A stretch of DNA of 64,000 nucleotides from JABMMZ01 sp040386935 (GTDB lineage Bacteria > Bacteroidota > Bacteroidia > NS11-12g > UBA955), in assembly GCA_040386935.1 (NCBI GenBank), contig JAZKEQ010000017.1, positions 17,427-81,426 of the forward strand. The letters are read 5' to 3'. Within the stretch, counting starts at the first letter, position 1. Each line of letters opens with the position of its first letter. Under the pieces are notes generated by a model. It saw only the letters and a program-made list of their open reading frames with translations, searched no databases and had not been told where the DNA came from. Shown piece after piece: positions 25,417 through 36,100 of the stretch. The position numbers and the translations under genes are program-made.

Positions 25417-27954
25417 TTACAACCTTGCAGCTACCACACAACTCATTTTCTGTTTAATCCTTTCTCCGTTGGGATGCAGCCCTTCTATTTGCAGGATATA
25501 AATACCTGTCCCTGCTTTTTGACCATCTGAATCAGTGCCATCCCAGGTTAAAAAACCCTCTGTTCCTGTAGTGCGGTTATTCAGCCATTGTTTCACCATT
25601 CTGCCTTCTGTGTCATATATCACAATATTGACTAAATAGTCGGGTGCCGGTAAGTTGTAGTTCAATACCAATACATCTTCAAAACCATCTTCATCGGGAG
25701 ATACTGTTTTACTTTGCAGTTTGAAATACTGCTGTGTTTTGTTAGCAGAAATGGCCTGTGAGTTTTGATACCCCGGTGTAGCATACCCTGCAGTAGAGGC
25801 GGCACTGTGCCAGTTACTGCTACTGTTAGTGGCTTGAGTAAAACTGATACGCTCCAAACTCACACCATTCTTATCACCCAACAAAGGGAAATGCCAGTCA
25901 TCCAGATAATACAAACTGTCAGCTGTTTTACCATTCATATTCAGCAACATCACATTGCCTCCTTCATCAGGCAGACTCGGCATTTTACTGAAGGGTAAGT
26001 AAAGTGTCGCACTGTCACCACATTGATACTGTGAACATACAACAGTTGGATTTGCACTTAAAAGCACATATTGATATGGGCGAACAATGATGGCACTATC
26101 GCTAAGCCTGTCTATGCTTTTATATTGATTGTGTTCGTCTATTACGGCTATAAAATGCTTACTCAAATCAAATGCCTTATTGCTGTTGTTATATAACTCC
26201 AAGAAATCATAGCCACCTGTTTTTGGATTGAATAGTATTTCATTGAAAATTAATTCCCCTCTGTTGCTCATCGAAGGCCATTGCAGATTGAATACATGTA
26301 CTTTATTAGGATTGTTTGAACAATCATTCAGCCCTGATATCTCTATATTATAAACACTGTCTTTGGCAGGTGCAAATGCAATTGTCCAGGTCATTGCAGT
26401 ATACCCGCTTTGATAATTTTTTAATGCATGTGCTATTACTCTCCCATTTATTTTTAAAATAGCATTTTGTGAAGTGACACTGTCTACCTCTTCGCTACAG
26501 GCAATATGCAAAGTGGTATCATTCAATGCCTGAACTGACAACACTTCAGGACCACTTACATCAGCAATAGGAGTAATAGAATTAGGTAAGCCCGGTGTGC
26601 CTCCTAATGGGTGCAGACTAGCATGCCAGTTGGACTTTCCACCACAGGTAATAGTGGTTTGTATCATTTCAAGACTCCGGCCACCATTGCTTTTCTTTGG
26701 GTCGCCATACCACGCATCAGTATAATTGACGGTATGCAATACTGCGTTGTTTTGATTGGTGATTGAAAGGTAATCTCCGGCATTGTTAAGTGATGGCACA
26801 TTGTATAATACAACGAAAGAATCGGGCGCAAGAATAAGATTTGGCAATGGTTTATAACTTGTTGCATCGTGTAATTGACACCCATTGAGCTGAATGAATT
26901 TTTTAGTTGGATTATAAATTTCAACATACTCCTTAGCAGGCAAACCAACCACAGGATCGGGGTCAGCCATTATTTCGGTTATCAGCAATTCGCGATAGTT
27001 GGCAGTATCAGGTCGTGAGTAATAAAAGGAAAGAGTATCTCTCATTAGCGGATTACCTGCTTTGTCTCTGACACCTTGTAACATGAGAGATGAAATGACA
27101 TTGGGTTGAAATGGTGCTGCAAAATGCAAAATGACTTTCTGCTTATTCACAATATCAATTTGTGAAGGATGAATTCCTCCATTTAGCAATGTGTAATGAT
27201 CGGTATTCAACAAATCAAGACTATCGCAATTCTCATTGAAAACACAATACAAACGCTGTTTATCCATTAACACCAAACTATCCCACAATGGCGCTACCGT
27301 ATCCGTTACAATTCTGCCGGCATATAAATTATCGAAATAGTGTTTGCCTACAAATGATGCCGTACTGTGCTTAATACGCAAACCGTAATACTGGCCGCTC
27401 AATACTTCGGTATCTTTCGCATATCCTTCTGTTATAAAAGCGCCACCGCTTAGTAATTGCCTTTGCAATACAAAACTGTCGCGCCCATATCGCGACAAAA
27501 AAATATGCCATTGATTATTGCTGGTATTGAGTACATTATCGGCTCCATCTATGATTTTTGTATCGGTGCCATTCTTAGTTTTGTACAAACAGATGTCATC
27601 AGTTGTGCTGCCCAATCTTACAAAATAGCCGTTCTTCATTTTTGTAACATCAGCAGAGTCAGATATCACAACTAAATCCACATAATTTAAGGAAGAGGTA
27701 TTGAACAACAATTTCACATCCATGAGCCATTGATAATTGGCTGCAGCAACACAGGGTGTCGAAATATAATAAGAGGCATTAAGATTGGAATTATTGCTGC
27801 GTAGCCATTTAGAAGATGTGGTAAAAAAATTTACTTGCCCACCCCATACAGGCTGTTGCAATAAATCTGAATCATCAAAATTATCAATGACTTGGGCATT
27901 TAATAAGCCACAAAAAAATAAGCACAGTGATACACAGTGTAGTTTTAGTTTCAT
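25417..27954 (-). CDS. Lamin-tail-domain secreted protein with T9SS/FlgD-like C-terminus
   Basis: 845 residues. Signal peptide ends at LLNA-QVID. An N-terminal LamG/concanavalin-like region (~20-210) is followed by a first lamin-tail domain (LLITEIMADPDP..EYVEIYNPTKK, ~320-430), an Ig-like segment, and a second lamin-tail domain (ELIFNEILFNPKTGG..FLELYNNSNK, ~570-720). The C-terminus has SPDEDGFEDVLVLNYNLP and WDGTDSDGQKAGTGIYI, the FlgD/CHU-C type linked to type IX secretion and gliding proteins. Lamin-tail domains are often found on secreted nucleases; no nuclease domain is visible here. Probably monocistronic. Confidence 0.87.
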   Translation of the reverse strand: MKLKLHCVSLCLFFCGLLNAQVIDNFDDSDLLQQPVWGGQVNFFTTSSKWLRSNNSNLNASYYISTPCVAAANYQWLMDVKLLFNTSSLNYVDLVVISDSADVTKMKNGYFVRLGSTTDDICLYKTKNGTDTKIIDGADNVLNTSNNQWHIFLSRYGRDSFVLQRQLLSGGAFITEGYAKDTEVLSGQYYGLRIKHSTASFVGKHYFDNLYAGRIVTDTVAPLWDSLVLMDKQRLYCVFNENCDSLDLLNTDHYTLLNGGIHPSQIDIVNKQKVILHFAAPFQPNVISSLMLQGVRDKAGNPLMRDTLSFYYSRPDTANYRELLITEIMADPDPVVGLPAKEYVEIYNPTKKFIQLNGCQLHDATSYKPLPNLILAPDSFVVLYNVPSLNNAGDYLSITNQNNAVLHTVNYTDAWYGDPKKSNGGRSLEMIQTTITCGGKSNWHASLHPLGGTPGLPNSITPIADVSGPEVLSVQALNDTTLHIACSEEVDSVTSQNAILKINGRVIAHALKNYQSGYTAMTWTIAFAPAKDSVYNIEISGLNDCSNNPNKVHVFNLQWPSMSNRGELIFNEILFNPKTGGYDFLELYNNSNKAFDLSKHFIAVIDEHNQYKSIDRLSDSAIIVRPYQYVLLSANPTVVCSQYQCGDSATLYLPFSKMPSLPDEGGNVMLLNMNGKTADSLYYLDDWHFPLLGDKNGVSLERISFTQATNSSSNWHSAASTAGYATPGYQNSQAISANKTQQYFKLQSKTVSPDEDGFEDVLVLNYNLPAPDYLVNIVIYDTEGRMVKQWLNNRTTGTEGFLTWDGTDSDGQKAGTGIYILQIEGLHPNGERIKQKMSCVVAARL

Positions 27955-27961
27955 AGTTTAT

Positions 27962-27995
27962 AAAAAAGCAGGTACCTGTTTTAAAAGTACCTGCC
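27962..27995 (-). terminator. Terminator after the cyclase-HD-Usp operon
   Basis: GCAGGTAC (27968-27975) pairs with GTACCTGC (27987-27994); on the minus strand the stem is followed by TTTTTTATAAAC. It separates the universal stress gene (ends 28018) from the lamin-tail gene (starts 27954). Confidence 0.75.
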
Positions 27996-28017
27996 TAGTG
28001 TTTTTTATCTGAGGGTA

Positions 28018-28887
28018 TTATGAAAAACCTCCGAAGGAGATAATACTACCCAATATCTGGAAGTTCGTAGGATTGATACACATAACAGGTATTTGCGCAT
28101 CGTTGTTAATGATTTTAACATCCTCTGCTCCCACTATGGCACCTACTATTCCTTTTTCTTCTGCTGCAATAATCAACATCAAATCAATGTTATTGGCCGA
28201 TGCATGTTTGATTGTTTGCTTACTAAAACTGTCTTTGCTTGTAGCATCTACATATGCTTCTGAAGCCACTGAAAGATCGTGCTCTTCCAGTTTGTTTTTT
28301 ACAAAACTCATATTGGCTTTTAGTTTCACAGCCAGGTACTCGTCTTTTTCGTGGTCGCCAAAAAGGTGAATATTGCAATTGTATAATTTTGCCAGTGTGA
28401 TGGCTTGATACACTTTTTGTTTTGATTCAGTAGAACGGTCGATTGGCAACAGGATATTTTTATACCCATGGTCTGCTACGCCTTTGTTCTGAACAATAAT
28501 TACAGGGCAAGGTGATGATGATACCACTTTCAATGCAAAAGCCCCTAATATGTGCTGCATGCCTTTCACACCATGTGTACCAAATGTTAGGTACCATGCA
28601 TTTCTTTCTTCAGCTATTTCACCAATGGTTGAAAATATATCGCCTTCTTTCGCAGTAGCTTTGGTTGTTATGCCTGACTTAGCGGCATTGTCGTCTGCCA
28701 CTTTTTGAAGTGCTGCATTAGCCACATTTTTATCTTTGGTATCTTTGGTAATAATATAAACCAGTTCTATAGTACTGGCGGTAGCTTTAGCCAGATTATT
28801 GGCATGATTCAGAGAGCAATCAGCTTCTTTTGTAAAATCATAGGCCACAATGATCAGGTTATTTTTGGGTGCAAATTGGTCGCTCAT
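28018..28887 (-). CDS. Universal stress protein, tandem UspA domains
   Basis: 289 residues with two UspA folds. Domain 1 (10-145) has NLIIVAYDFTKEADCSLNHA and GTHGVKGMQHILGAFALKVV, close to the ATP-binding GxxG-9x-G(S/T) motif but with Ala at the last position. Domain 2 (~150-280: YKNILLPIDRSTESKQKVYQA) has a degenerate ATP loop. Double-domain Usps of this size are common in Bacteroidota and act in stress or energy-limited states. Six bases follow the HD gene, so it is the third gene of the adenylate cyclase operon, terminated at 27962-27995. Confidence 0.9.
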   Translation of the reverse strand: MSDQFAPKNNLIIVAYDFTKEADCSLNHANNLAKATASTIELVYIITKDTKDKNVANAALQKVADDNAAKSGITTKATAKEGDIFSTIGEIAEERNAWYLTFGTHGVKGMQHILGAFALKVVSSSPCPVIIVQNKGVADHGYKNILLPIDRSTESKQKVYQAITLAKLYNCNIHLFGDHEKDEYLAVKLKANMSFVKNKLEEHDLSVASEAYVDATSKDSFSKQTIKHASANNIDLMLIIAAEEKGIVGAIVGAEDVKIINNDAQIPVMCINPTNFQILGSIISFGGFS

Positions 28888-28893
28888 GGTGTA

Positions 28894-29481
28894 TTATTGG
28901 TTATCTATTTTTTTAATGACTTGTTTTAAATGTTCTGCTTTTTGAGGGCCTCTGCCATTGATATTAGTTTGTGTATAATAATGGTGAGCCGTCAGGAATT
29001 TTACCTGTAGCTGGTTCCATGACAGTGGGTCTTTAACAATTCCCTTGTATAAAAACTCTTCATAAAGATTATCGCCAATTGAGAAAAAATCCTCGCGGCC
29101 AAGATAATCCAGATCAGCATCACAAATAATTTGTTCCAGTCTTGTTTTGGGTTGTTGTGGCACTTTTGTGGCCATTATCATCCCTTCAATAATGGTAATT
29201 TGGCGGTCAGTATAACCAAACTGAGGCAATACATCTCTTGCTATTTCACATCCTTTTTCTTCATGATCGGCATAGGTTTCCAGAAACCCGCAATCGTGAT
29301 ATACAGAAGCAGTTTCAAGCAACAGTAATTCCTCTGAATTATCAATACCTTCTTCTTTGGCAATGCGCATGGCTTGCTTTCTTACATCCTTTGTATGATC
29401 AACACAATGGTAAAGTAAATATCCGGGCAATTCGTTTTCTAATCGCTCGAGTATGTGGTCAGTGGCTTTTTCTACTTGCAT
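28894..29481 (-). CDS. HD-domain phosphohydrolase
   Basis: 195 residues from ATG 29481; the ATG shares one base with the cyclase stop (TGATG). A TTG one codon earlier is also in frame. HD-type metal site: His in YHCVDHTKDV, the HD pair in VYHDCGFLETY, a further His in ADHEEKGCEI, and Asp in ICDADLDYLGR. Such proteins hydrolyse nucleotides or cyclic nucleotides; beside a cyclase a role in nucleotide signalling is attractive but unproven. Also resembles stand-alone HDIG metabolite phosphatases. Confidence 0.88.
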   Translation of the reverse strand: MQVEKATDHILERLENELPGYLLYHCVDHTKDVRKQAMRIAKEEGIDNSEELLLLETASVYHDCGFLETYADHEEKGCEIARDVLPQFGYTDRQITIIEGMIMATKVPQQPKTRLEQIICDADLDYLGREDFFSIGDNLYEEFLYKGIVKDPLSWNQLQVKFLTAHHYYTQTNINGRGPQKAEHLKQVIKKIDNQ

Positions 29482-31019
29482 CAAACACTTACAGTTTTTT
29501 TAATTTCAATTACGTGATTTATATAGTACATATCAATTTCACCCTTATTTTTTGCTTCAACTTTACCGCGATATTCATAATCGACAAAGTCTTTCACTTC
29601 TTCAAAGGTACTACCTGATACGTTAATTTTTCCTGCTAAACAATTCTGCTCCATTCTGGCGGCTGTATTCACAGTATCGCCCCAGATATCAAAAGCAAAC
29701 TTTTTATTACCAACAATACCCGCTACAATAGGACCGGTATGGATACCGATGCGTATGTCGAAGTATGGTTGATTGTCGCTTTGTTTTTCTTTTATCAGTT
29801 TGGCAATAAACACCTGAATATCCATGGCTGCTTTTATCATATTCAAAGGTGAATGTGATGTAGCATCAGGCAATCCGCTTACACACAAATAAGCATCACC
29901 AATGGTTTTAATTTTTTCCAGATTATGGCGTTCGGTAATGGCATCAAACTCCCTGAAAATATAGTCAATGTCCTCAACCAATTTCTTCGGTGTAATCATT
30001 TCACTGATACGCGTAAAGTCTTTGAAATCCGTAAACATCACCGTTGCCTTTTCAAAAAAGCGTGGCTCTGATTTGCCATTTAATTTCAACTCTTCAGCCA
30101 CTTCCTGAGGCAAAATATTCAGCAATAAATCATCGCTGCGTTTCTTTTCTTTCTCAATCTCATTGTTCTTTTGAACTAGCAAATCCTGGGTTCTTCTTTT
30201 GATGGTATACATCCTGTAGAATGATGCTGCCAATATTAGTAATACACTGAGGCCTAAACCCAGCAAATAATTGATCAAACTTTGTTTTTCAACTTCATTT
30301 TTAGCCAGTTCTTCATTCTTCTTGGTAATTGAAAGTGAGTCCTCAAATACCTTGGCCTGCAATTTCTGAGTCTGTAGTTCCTGCATGGTAAGACTCAACT
30401 GACTATTGGTAGTACTTATCTGCTGCTCCTGAAGTGTAATGGTTTGTTTCTTCTTATCAATCTCAAACTGTTTTTGTTGAATCTCCAATTTGCGTCTTTC
30501 CAACTCTTCTTTACTGATACTTTTATCGTTGTTCAGTTTTTCAATTTCATCCATTCGCCTTTTCAATTCGATTTGCTCCAGCTCGAGTTGTGCTTGTTGC
30601 TTGCGAATCATTTCTTCCTTTTCCTGTTTCTCTATCAGCGCCTTTTCATTGGCCGCATAATTTATTTCTTCGAGTTTGGATTGTGACTTGAGAGCTTTAA
30701 CCTTGTATTTAGCAGATTTCAATTGCTGTCCGGCTATTTTATACAAATTTTCAAGCGCTTTATAGGCTTTGTACTTACCGTATTCAAAGTTTGATTTTTC
30801 AGCCAATTCAGCCGCATTAAGGGCTGCTGAAACAGCTTTTTCGTAGTCTTTCACCAATTCGTACGACTTGGCTTCCTCTAGTAATTTATTAATTTTTGCC
30901 GAATCCTCGAAATTTAATGTTGTTACATTTCCCCTTACTATGGCGGTTTTGCCATATCCGGTCATATAAAAACACAAGGAAAAGACAGCCACCAAAAGGG
31001 TGGATTTTAAAGCATTCAT
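29481..31019 (-). CDS. Class III adenylate cyclase with TPR-like sensor and coiled coil
   Basis: 512 residues from ATG 31019; a further in-frame start upstream would add 17 residues before the signal/anchor segment and is unlikely. Order: signal peptide, TPR-like helices (~45-125), a long Lys/Glu/Gln coiled coil (~125-245), one membrane helix (SLINYLLGLGLSVLLILAAS), a short linker with NEIEKEKKRSDDLLLNILP, then the cyclase domain (~330-495). Metal Asp residues in FTDFKDFT and GDAYLCV, the purine-specificity Lys (KIKTIGDA) and Asp (FDIWGD), and Asn/Arg of NTAARME are all present, predicting an active ATP-specific enzyme. Periplasmic sensing, cytoplasmic catalysis. First gene of the operon. Confidence 0.92.
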   Translation of the reverse strand: MNALKSTLLVAVFSLCFYMTGYGKTAIVRGNVTTLNFEDSAKINKLLEEAKSYELVKDYEKAVSAALNAAELAEKSNFEYGKYKAYKALENLYKIAGQQLKSAKYKVKALKSQSKLEEINYAANEKALIEKQEKEEMIRKQQAQLELEQIELKRRMDEIEKLNNDKSISKEELERRKLEIQQKQFEIDKKKQTITLQEQQISTTNSQLSLTMQELQTQKLQAKVFEDSLSITKKNEELAKNEVEKQSLINYLLGLGLSVLLILAASFYRMYTIKRRTQDLLVQKNNEIEKEKKRSDDLLLNILPQEVAEELKLNGKSEPRFFEKATVMFTDFKDFTRISEMITPKKLVEDIDYIFREFDAITERHNLEKIKTIGDAYLCVSGLPDATSHSPLNMIKAAMDIQVFIAKLIKEKQSDNQPYFDIRIGIHTGPIVAGIVGNKKFAFDIWGDTVNTAARMEQNCLAGKINVSGSTFEEVKDFVDYEYRGKVEAKNKGEIDMYYINHVIEIKKTVSV

Positions 31020-31100
31020 GATTTTTGACTTTTTACGAATCCCCAAAACGGGAGTGTAAAAAACGCACATTTCAATTGAAAAAAAAAATACTTTTTCAGA

Positions 31101-32945
31101 TTACACCAGTTGCAGCTGATTGAGATTCTTGTAAACACCTTCCTCAATCTTTATGAGTTCTTCGTGCTTACCTTGTTCTACAATGGTTCCCTTATCTAGA
31201 ACAATGATATTATCAGCACTGCGAATTGTGCTCAATCTATGGGCAATTACAATGCTGGTGCGATGTTTCATCAGATCTTCTAGGGCATCCTGCACCAATT
31301 GTTCACTTTCGCTGTCAAGTGCACTGGTAGCCTCATCGAGCACCAATATGGCAGGGTCTTTAAGAATGGCTCTGGCAATAGCCACACGTTGCTTTTGGCC
31401 TCCTGACAACTGAATACCTCTTTCGCCCACCATGGTCTCAAATTGTTGAGGAAATGATTGGATAAATTGCAGGGCATTAGCTCTTCTGGCAGCCTCTATT
31501 ACCTGCTCTTTAGTTGCTTCAGGATTGCCATACAATATATTTTCGTAAATAGTGCCGCCAAACAGGATAACATCCTGAGGAACATAAGCTATCTGACTTC
31601 TGAGGTACTTCAAATCATAATCATTAGCGTCTTTACCGTCAACTGCTATAGTACCGGCATCGGGTGTATAAAATTTCAAAACCAATGAGGCAATGGTACT
31701 CTTACCTCCACCACTACTGCCTACTATGGCTATCTGCTGACCTTTTGAAACAGTGAAACTAATGTCCTTGAGCACCTGTACTTCTGCCCTCGAAGGGTAG
31801 CTAAATGCAACATTTGTAAATGTGATATCGCCATTTAATCGTTTAACATCTGTTGTAGCTGCAGCACTTTCTTCTTTATCCATGGCCAGTAATTCTCTTA
31901 CCCTTTGAATTGAGCCCAATGCTTTTTGCAATTGCCCAAACATATCTGCAAATCCACCCAAAGTACCGCCTACAAATACACTGTAAATTACAAACATCAT
32001 CAATTGACCAATTTGCAATTCTTTAGGATTTGTTTGCACAATACCTGCACCATACCAGATAACAAAAGAAATAGCCCCAAATACAGAAAATATAATAAAT
32101 GATACGAAGAAGCCTCTGTAAACACCACTCTTCAGCGCAAAATCTATCAGGCTGTTAATATTCTTACTGTATCGATTGCGTTCTAAGGATTCTGCTGTAA
32201 AAGCTTTCACTACACTGATACCCTGAAGGGTTTCGTGCACCACATTGCTGCTTTCTGCCAACATATCTGTTTCCCTACGACTCATTTTTTTGATGCGCAT
32301 ACCAAAGAATACAGCACTTAAGGCAATTAAAGGCACTACCGACAACATGATGAGGGCCAGTTTCCACGATATAACAAAGATGAGACTTACCCCTATAACA
32401 AGTGTAAGCACTCCTCTTAAAAATTCAGCTAACACAACCGATATAACATCCTGAATTTGTCCGGTATCTGCTGAGAGTCGGCTGCTCAAATCGCCCACCC
32501 TCTGACTGCTAAAGAAAGACATCGGCAATGAGATAATATTGCTGTATAAGTCTTTGCGAAGATCTGCCGTTGCATTAACCCCTGCTTTGGTTAACAAAAA
32601 TACCCGCATGAACGAAAAAATGGTTTGAAGCGTCAACTGAATAAAAATAAGCAATAACACAAAATTCAACGTCCATTCAACATCCATTATTGAAACACCA
32701 TTGCTTGCATTCATCAATGTGTTACCAGGTATTTCAACAGATTTTCCGCTAACGGCATTGATCATTTTTCCCATTAAAAAAGGGAAAGCCATGGTACTTA
32801 AAGCTGATAGGGAAATGAATAATAAGCCTCCGAAAAAATACTTTCTGTAGGGTTTTAAATATTTGAAAAGAAACTTGAGTTCCTTCAGTGATTCTGCATT
32901 GAGCTTTACTTTTGGTAAATCGCGGTCTTGCCTTGGTCCGGCCAT
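31101..32945 (-). CDS. ABC exporter half-transporter (MsbA/lipid A or drug exporter type)
   Basis: Fused membrane and ATPase domains: six helices in ~30-325, then a nucleotide-binding domain with Walker A GSSGGGKST, Q-loop YVPQDVILF, signature LSGGQKQRVAIARA, Walker B ILVLDEATSALD and H-loop AHRLSTI. Works as a homodimer to export lipids, peptides or drugs; substrate cannot be assigned. I use ATG 32945 (MAGPRQDRD). A longer version would start at TTG 32963, which is the last three bases of the -7 promoter box and so cannot lie in the mRNA. Monocistronic, divergent from the 33110 gene. Confidence 0.93.
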   Translation of the reverse strand: MAGPRQDRDLPKVKLNAESLKELKFLFKYLKPYRKYFFGGLLFISLSALSTMAFPFLMGKMINAVSGKSVEIPGNTLMNASNGVSIMDVEWTLNFVLLLIFIQLTLQTIFSFMRVFLLTKAGVNATADLRKDLYSNIISLPMSFFSSQRVGDLSSRLSADTGQIQDVISVVLAEFLRGVLTLVIGVSLIFVISWKLALIMLSVVPLIALSAVFFGMRIKKMSRRETDMLAESSNVVHETLQGISVVKAFTAESLERNRYSKNINSLIDFALKSGVYRGFFVSFIIFSVFGAISFVIWYGAGIVQTNPKELQIGQLMMFVIYSVFVGGTLGGFADMFGQLQKALGSIQRVRELLAMDKEESAAATTDVKRLNGDITFTNVAFSYPSRAEVQVLKDISFTVSKGQQIAIVGSSGGGKSTIASLVLKFYTPDAGTIAVDGKDANDYDLKYLRSQIAYVPQDVILFGGTIYENILYGNPEATKEQVIEAARRANALQFIQSFPQQFETMVGERGIQLSGGQKQRVAIARAILKDPAILVLDEATSALDSESEQLVQDALEDLMKHRTSIVIAHRLSTIRSADNIIVLDKGTIVEQGKHEELIKIEEGVYKNLNQLQLV

Positions 32946-32960
32946 AATTAAATTTTTGTG

Positions 32961-32968
32961 CAAAATTA
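32961..32968 (-). promoter_or_regulatory. -7 box of the ABC exporter gene
   Basis: TAATTTTG on the minus strand, 15 bases before ATG 32945. It contains the apparent TTG start of the longer reading, which argues for the ATG. Confidence 0.55.
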
Positions 32969-33074
32969 TGCTTTTGCAACCTTTATTATTTTAAAAATAT
33001 TACCTGTTTTTCAATTTTAGATAGAATGAATTGGTTATTCGACAGTTGAGCGGCATTTATTCAGCATAATAAAA

Positions 33075-33105
33075 TTGCCTTTAAATGACGAAAGTGCTAT
33101 TTTTG
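33075..33105 (+). promoter_or_regulatory. Promoter placing the start site on the GTG of the 33110 gene
   Basis: TTG (33075-33077), 20-base spacer, TATTTTTG (33098-33105). Four bases follow before GTG 33110, so the predicted first transcribed base is the first base of the start codon: a leaderless mRNA. Confidence 0.7.
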
Positions 33106-33109
33106 AAGA

Positions 33110-36100
33110 GTGAGAGTTGTCCTATCCCTTTTTCTGATTTGCCTGAGTAACCACTTATTAGGACAGGGTATTAATACTGAATTTGGCCAAAACCGGGTTC
33201 AGGAGAAGAAAATCGCCTACAGCTTACAGCAAGACAATATTGAAATTGTGTATTACGAGGGGGGTGAAGATTTGGCCCGTATTGTTTTTGAATACACTTT
33301 ACAGCAATTACCTGATTTTGAGAACCGACTGAATTACAATCTGAGCAATGGTATCCGCATTGTTGTTTTCAACCATTTCATAGATTATCAGAACAGCAAT
33401 ATCAACCTTACCAATCCGCAACAATATGCAGGCGGTTATTCTACACTTACTGATAATACCAGCAGCATTTATTTTTCAGGCAGCCGCATAGATTTATACC
33501 GTCAGACAAGAAGAGCAATTGCCGAAATACTCGTCAGTGAATTTATTTATGGTGGTGATATTCAGGACAGAATACAAACAGCTGCATTACTCAGTTTACC
33601 CGACTGGTATTACAAGGGATTGGTTAATTACCTCGCTGAAAGTTGGAACATAGAAAAAGACAATTATCTCAAAGATTTTTTATTGAGTGGAAAAGCATCA
33701 GTTTTCACAAGTTTACAGGAAGAAGATGAAGTGTTAGCAGGGCATAGTATTTGGCGTTATGTAGAAGAGAAATTTGGGGCCGGATCAGTTGGCAATGTCG
33801 TATTCATTACCCGTGTAGGCCATAGTGTCGAGAGTGCCTTCAACTACTATACAGGTCTTACAATTAACAGCATGTTAAAGGACTGGGAATTGCATTATAA
33901 AGACAAGTACTTTAAAGATGAAAATACATTTAAATTGCCAAGGGGTCAGGAAAATGTACCATCAAAACTTGTCAAGAAAAGAATCACCCAATTTAAATTA
34001 AGTCCTGACGGAAAAAAAATAGCCATTGTTACCAATACCAAAGGCCGTTACCAGGTGGTACTATATGAAATAAGAACAAGAAAAACGACTGTATTATTAA
34101 AAGGGGGACATCAGTTTCTAAATCAGAAAACCGTGTATGGCTACCCCATTATTGCATGGGAAAACAAAGGCAAACACCTCACTGTCATAACATTCAAAGA
34201 CAACTCTTCCCACCTGATTTCATATTCAACTGACGGCAGAAAAACAAAAGATATTGAACTGACCAATATTCCAATAATCAATGATTTTAATTACAACAAT
34301 GATGGCGATAAAATTGTCATGTCAATTATACGGAAGAGTCAGTCTGATATTGTAGTTTACAATCTTAAAACAAAAGAAATCACAGATATCACCAATGATG
34401 GGTACGATGATATGACGCCTCGTTTTACTATTGATAACGCGTCCATTTTATTTTCTTCAAACAGAATCATCGCTACTAATACTGCATCCAATTACTTTTC
34501 AGTTTTTGAATACATTCTTTCATCAGGCACTATTCATCTCATAGCAGGCTCACCCCAATCATTGATTAATTATTACCAACCCATAGAACTTCAGAATAAT
34601 TACATCAGTTTTTTGAGTGATGCTAATGGCATTGTCAATAATTACGCCATCAAAAGAAATGACAATCGCATCATACAGCTCACCAATTATAAGCGTTCAA
34701 TATTGTATAATGATGTGGCGCCTGAAGCACAAAATATTGCTGACCTTATTTTTTATAGAAATAAATACAGAATTTATGTTGGAGAGTTGTCGGAGAATAT
34801 CAAAGAAGAAGAGATAGACAAACAAGTGAATACAGCCTATCGCATATGGCTGAATGAAAGCAATCCTTTAAAAATTGATACGACAAAAAAGGGAGACAGT
34901 TTGTTGTTGAAAAACACTCAAAAAGATTCAACAAAAACTGAAACAAAAAAAGTATTCATTAGTGGATTTACAGAAAAAGAAGATATTCGAAAAGATGTTA
35001 AGATTAGCGAAAAAGCTAAAGGATTTTTATTACAACCAACTCAATTGAATTTTGGAGTCAATTATTTTCTTCAACAGTTTGATAATTCAATTCTGAATAA
35101 CTATTTATACCCGGCAAATGTCAATGAAATGGTGTTTAATTACCCAATGCTCAACATCTTGATACAAACAAAGATTACAGATAATCTCAATAATTATCAG
35201 ATTGAAGCCGGTATCAGAATTCCTTTCACTGTTAAAGCATCCGATTATTTTATTCGCTATACATCGTTAAGGGGTAGATGGGACAAATCGCTGGCGTTCT
35301 TTAGAAAAGGAAGAGTATTTGACAATGAAAGAACCAGCGACCGAATGGTAATAGAACAATTGCGTCTCACCTACAGCTATCCATTCAATCAACGGTCAAA
35401 AATCAATTTATACACACACCTAAGACAAGACCGTTTAATTGCTCTGGCAACTGATACCAATGCATTAAGAAAGGATATTACCGGCAATATTTATTTTGGT
35501 GGTGGAATCGAATATGTGTATGATAATATCAAGAGTAGAGGTTTCAATACTTTTGAAGGTTTGAGATTCAAATTATACAGTGATAATTACAGCGGCACAC
35601 TTCAAAATGCAGTAGTTTCCAATAATGGTTTTGACGGTCGGTATTATTTAAAGGTACACCGACAGATTTACCTGGCATCGCGACTGAGTGGCGCATTTTC
35701 ACTGGCTCCGCAAAAGACCGCCTATTATCTTGGAGGTGTTGAAAATGAAATAGGCTATGCAAAATCTTCCGATAATTTTAATTACGCTATCCCTACATTG
35801 AATGGTGTCGATTACAGTTTTCAAACCATTGTATCGCCCATGCGCGGCTTTTTAAGAAATACAAGGGGCGGCAGTAATTTTGTACTCATGAATGCCGAAT
35901 TGCGCATGCCTATTATTACTTACCTGATTCAGAAACCCATCACCAGTGATTTTTTAAGAAGTTTAATGATTGTTGGATTTGTTGATATCGGCACAGCTTG
36001 GCAGGGTAAATCGCCTTATGACATCAGCAACCCGTTCAATACGCGAATTGTCAAAATGCCCAATTACTACATCACTGTTGTAAGTAGACGAGACCCCATG

